This document shows, piece by piece, positions 4,997 through 5,840 of a stretch of DNA of 5,840 bases. The position numbers and the translations under genes were made by a program. The first letter of the stretch is position 1. Each line of letters starts with the position of its first letter. Source of the DNA: Dehalococcoidia bacterium (GTDB lineage Bacteria > Chloroflexota > Dehalococcoidia > Dehalococcoidales > RBG-16-60-22); the NCBI GenBank assembly GCA_030615655.1, contig JAUWYU010000104.1:1-5840 (forward strand), in the 5' to 3' direction. The notes beneath the pieces were generated by a model. It made no database searches. It was not told the DNA's origin and worked only from the letters and a program-made list of their open reading frames with translations.

Positions 4997-5027
4997 TGTA
5001 ATTCCATGCCAGATATCCTGGATTACA
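4997..5027. repeat. Imperfect hairpin after the DUF169 gene
   Basis: TGTAATTCCA (4997-5006) pairs with TGGATTACA (5019-5027) over nine base pairs with one bulged T, around a 12-base loop. It lies 22 bases after the DUF169 stop and is followed by TTATTA rather than a clean T-run. It may end the acetyltransferase-DUF169 transcript, but it is a weak match to an intrinsic terminator. Confidence 0.35.
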
Positions 5028-5042
5028 TTATTACGCTTAATA

Positions 5043-5072
5043 TTGACAGTTACTTTGTCAGCGTTCTAACAT
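5043..5072 (+). promoter_or_regulatory. Candidate promoter of the DUF362 gene
   Basis: A perfect TTGACA (5043-5048) is followed after 18 bases by TAACAT (5067-5072, 4/6). TGACA (5044-5048) and TGTCA (5056-5060) also form a short inverted repeat that overlaps the -35 box and could be an operator. Transcription would start about six to eight bases after 5072, that is, almost exactly at the ATG at 5078, giving a leaderless or nearly leaderless message. Confidence 0.45.
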
Positions 5073-5077
5073 AGTCC

Positions 5078-5840
5078 ATGAAGCCCCTGTTTTTTACCAA
5101 GCCAAGATTGGAACGGCGAGAGTTCTTAAAGGGCATTACGTTCTTAGGAGGGCTGGCATTACTAGCTTTCTTCGTGCCATCCTGCCTGCGGAAAGAGGAG
5201 ACTCCCATGACAAAGATAAGCCTGGTGCATACCAAAAACCGAACGGAAGGCGTGAGCCGAGCTATTGCCTTGCTCAAGTCTAACCAGGTACGAGGGAAGT
5301 CAGTAGTCCTCAAGCCTAACTTTAATTCTGCCGATGCCGCCCCGGGCTCCACGCATATCGATACCCTGCGCTCACTGATTATGAACCTCAAGGACATGGG
5401 AGCCACGGGTATTACAGTAGCCGAGCGCAGCGGGCCCGGTGATACTACCCGAGGCGTAATGGAGAAGAAGGGAGTCTTCGAGCTGTCTCAAGAACTCGGC
5501 TTCGATATAGTCAACCTTCAGGAGATGGAGGCAGAGGGGTGGGTTCTGGTACGCCCCGAGGACAGCCACTGGAAAGACGGCTTCCTGTTTCCCAGGATTT
5601 ACCAGGAGGCGGAATCCATCGTGCAGACGTGCTGCCTCAAGACACATGCCTTCGGCGGGCACTTTACGCTGTCGTTAAAGTGTTCCGTGGGCATGGTGCC
5701 GCCGGGCCTGGGGCCGGGAGGCGACTACCCCTACATGAACGAGCTGCACAGCTCGCCCTACCAGCGGCAGATGATTGCCGAGATTAATACGGCGTATTCG
5801 CCGGACCTTATCGTGATGGACGGAGTGGAGGCCTTTGTTG
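5078..5840 (+). CDS. DUF362 domain protein with Tat signal, 3' end outside the window
   Basis: The first 254 codons of a longer gene. Residues 12-18 (ERREFLK) match the twin-arginine motif, with Arg13-Arg14, followed by a hydrophobic segment (20-33) and VPSC36, which resembles a weak lipoprotein cleavage site. Export in folded form by the Tat system is therefore likely. From about residue 46 the sequence has the look of DUF362 (PF04015): VVLKPNFNSAD, PGSTHIDTL, a GATGITVAERSG strand-turn, FDIVN, CLKTHAFGGHFTLSLK and PDLIVMDGVEAF. DUF362 proteins are often linked to Fe-S domains, but none is visible in this part. No ribosome binding site precedes the ATG at 5078, and an in-frame TAG lies at 5072-5074. 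A second in-frame ATG at 5207 (residue 44) has a good GAGGAG upstream and would give a form without the signal. Function is unknown. Confidence 0.8.
   Translation, partial: MKPLFFTKPRLERREFLKGITFLGGLALLAFFVPSCLRKEETPMTKISLVHTKNRTEGVSRAIALLKSNQVRGKSVVLKPNFNSADAAPGSTHIDTLRSLIMNLKDMGATGITVAERSGPGDTTRGVMEKKGVFELSQELGFDIVNLQEMEAEGWVLVRPEDSHWKDGFLFPRIYQEAESIVQTCCLKTHAFGGHFTLSLKCSVGMVPPGLGPGGDYPYMNELHSSPYQRQMIAEINTAYSPDLIVMDGVEAFV
5192..5209 (+). promoter_or_regulatory. Possible internal ribosome binding site and start in DUF362
   Basis: AAAGAGGAG (5192-5200) lies six bases before an in-frame ATG (5207-5209), just after the predicted Tat signal and just before the conserved DUF362 domain. If used, it gives a cytoplasmic form starting MTKISLVHT. 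It could equally be a chance effect of the Arg-Lys-Glu-Glu codons. Confidence 0.35.

Noticed and set aside
5050..5406. A minus-strand open frame over the start of DUF362
   Set aside because: The plus strand shows a coherent Tat signal and conserved DUF362 blocks; the minus-strand frame has no ribosome binding site or recognisable motif.

Overview
The window reads as ordinary bacterial chromosome from an anaerobe. My best guess is an uncultured Chloroflexota lineage (Dehalococcoidia-like), with Firmicutes-type anaerobes as the alternative. The guess rests on the gene families present: an aldo/keto reductase with two tetracysteine 4Fe-4S motifs, a Tat-exported DUF362 protein, DUF169, small stand-alone cupins, and an ECF substrate-binding subunit without its own energising module. 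Strong AGGAGG-type ribosome binding sites and sigma70-like promoters also fit. No rRNA, tRNA, CRISPR array, transposase or phage gene is visible. The taxonomic guess is inference, not something read directly from the DNA.

Layout. Positions 1-56 hold the first codons of a leftward gene that leaves the window. Two back-to-back promoters lie at 111-187. The rightward one drives a compact three-gene operon (243-2315): an ECF transporter S component, a DUF1893 (TM1506-like) protein of the cytidine-deaminase fold, and an aldo/keto reductase with a C-terminal double [4Fe-4S] domain. Next come two related single-domain cupins that converge on each other (2395-2832 rightward, 2855-3307 leftward). A 434-base AT-rich non-coding stretch (3308-3741) holds several inverted repeats, a promoter and a possible leader peptide. 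It is followed by an overlapping gene pair, a GNAT acetyltransferase (3742-4242) and a DUF169 protein (4226-4975). After a 102-base gap, a DUF362 protein with a twin-arginine signal begins at 5078 and runs off the right edge.

How the genes may work together. The first operon suggests uptake of a small vitamin- or nucleobase-like compound, with two soluble proteins acting on it or on a related metabolite; the substrate cannot be read from the sequence. The cupins look like a diverged duplicate pair. In one of them the usual metal-ligand glutamate of cupin motif 1 is glutamine. GNAT and DUF169 are translationally coupled. DUF362 looks like an independently transcribed gene, possibly with a leaderless mRNA and a second internal start. 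No defence system or obviously new mobile system is seen; the points most worth a second look are the three-gene operon, the cupin pair, the structured leader at 3600-3742 and the start region of DUF362.
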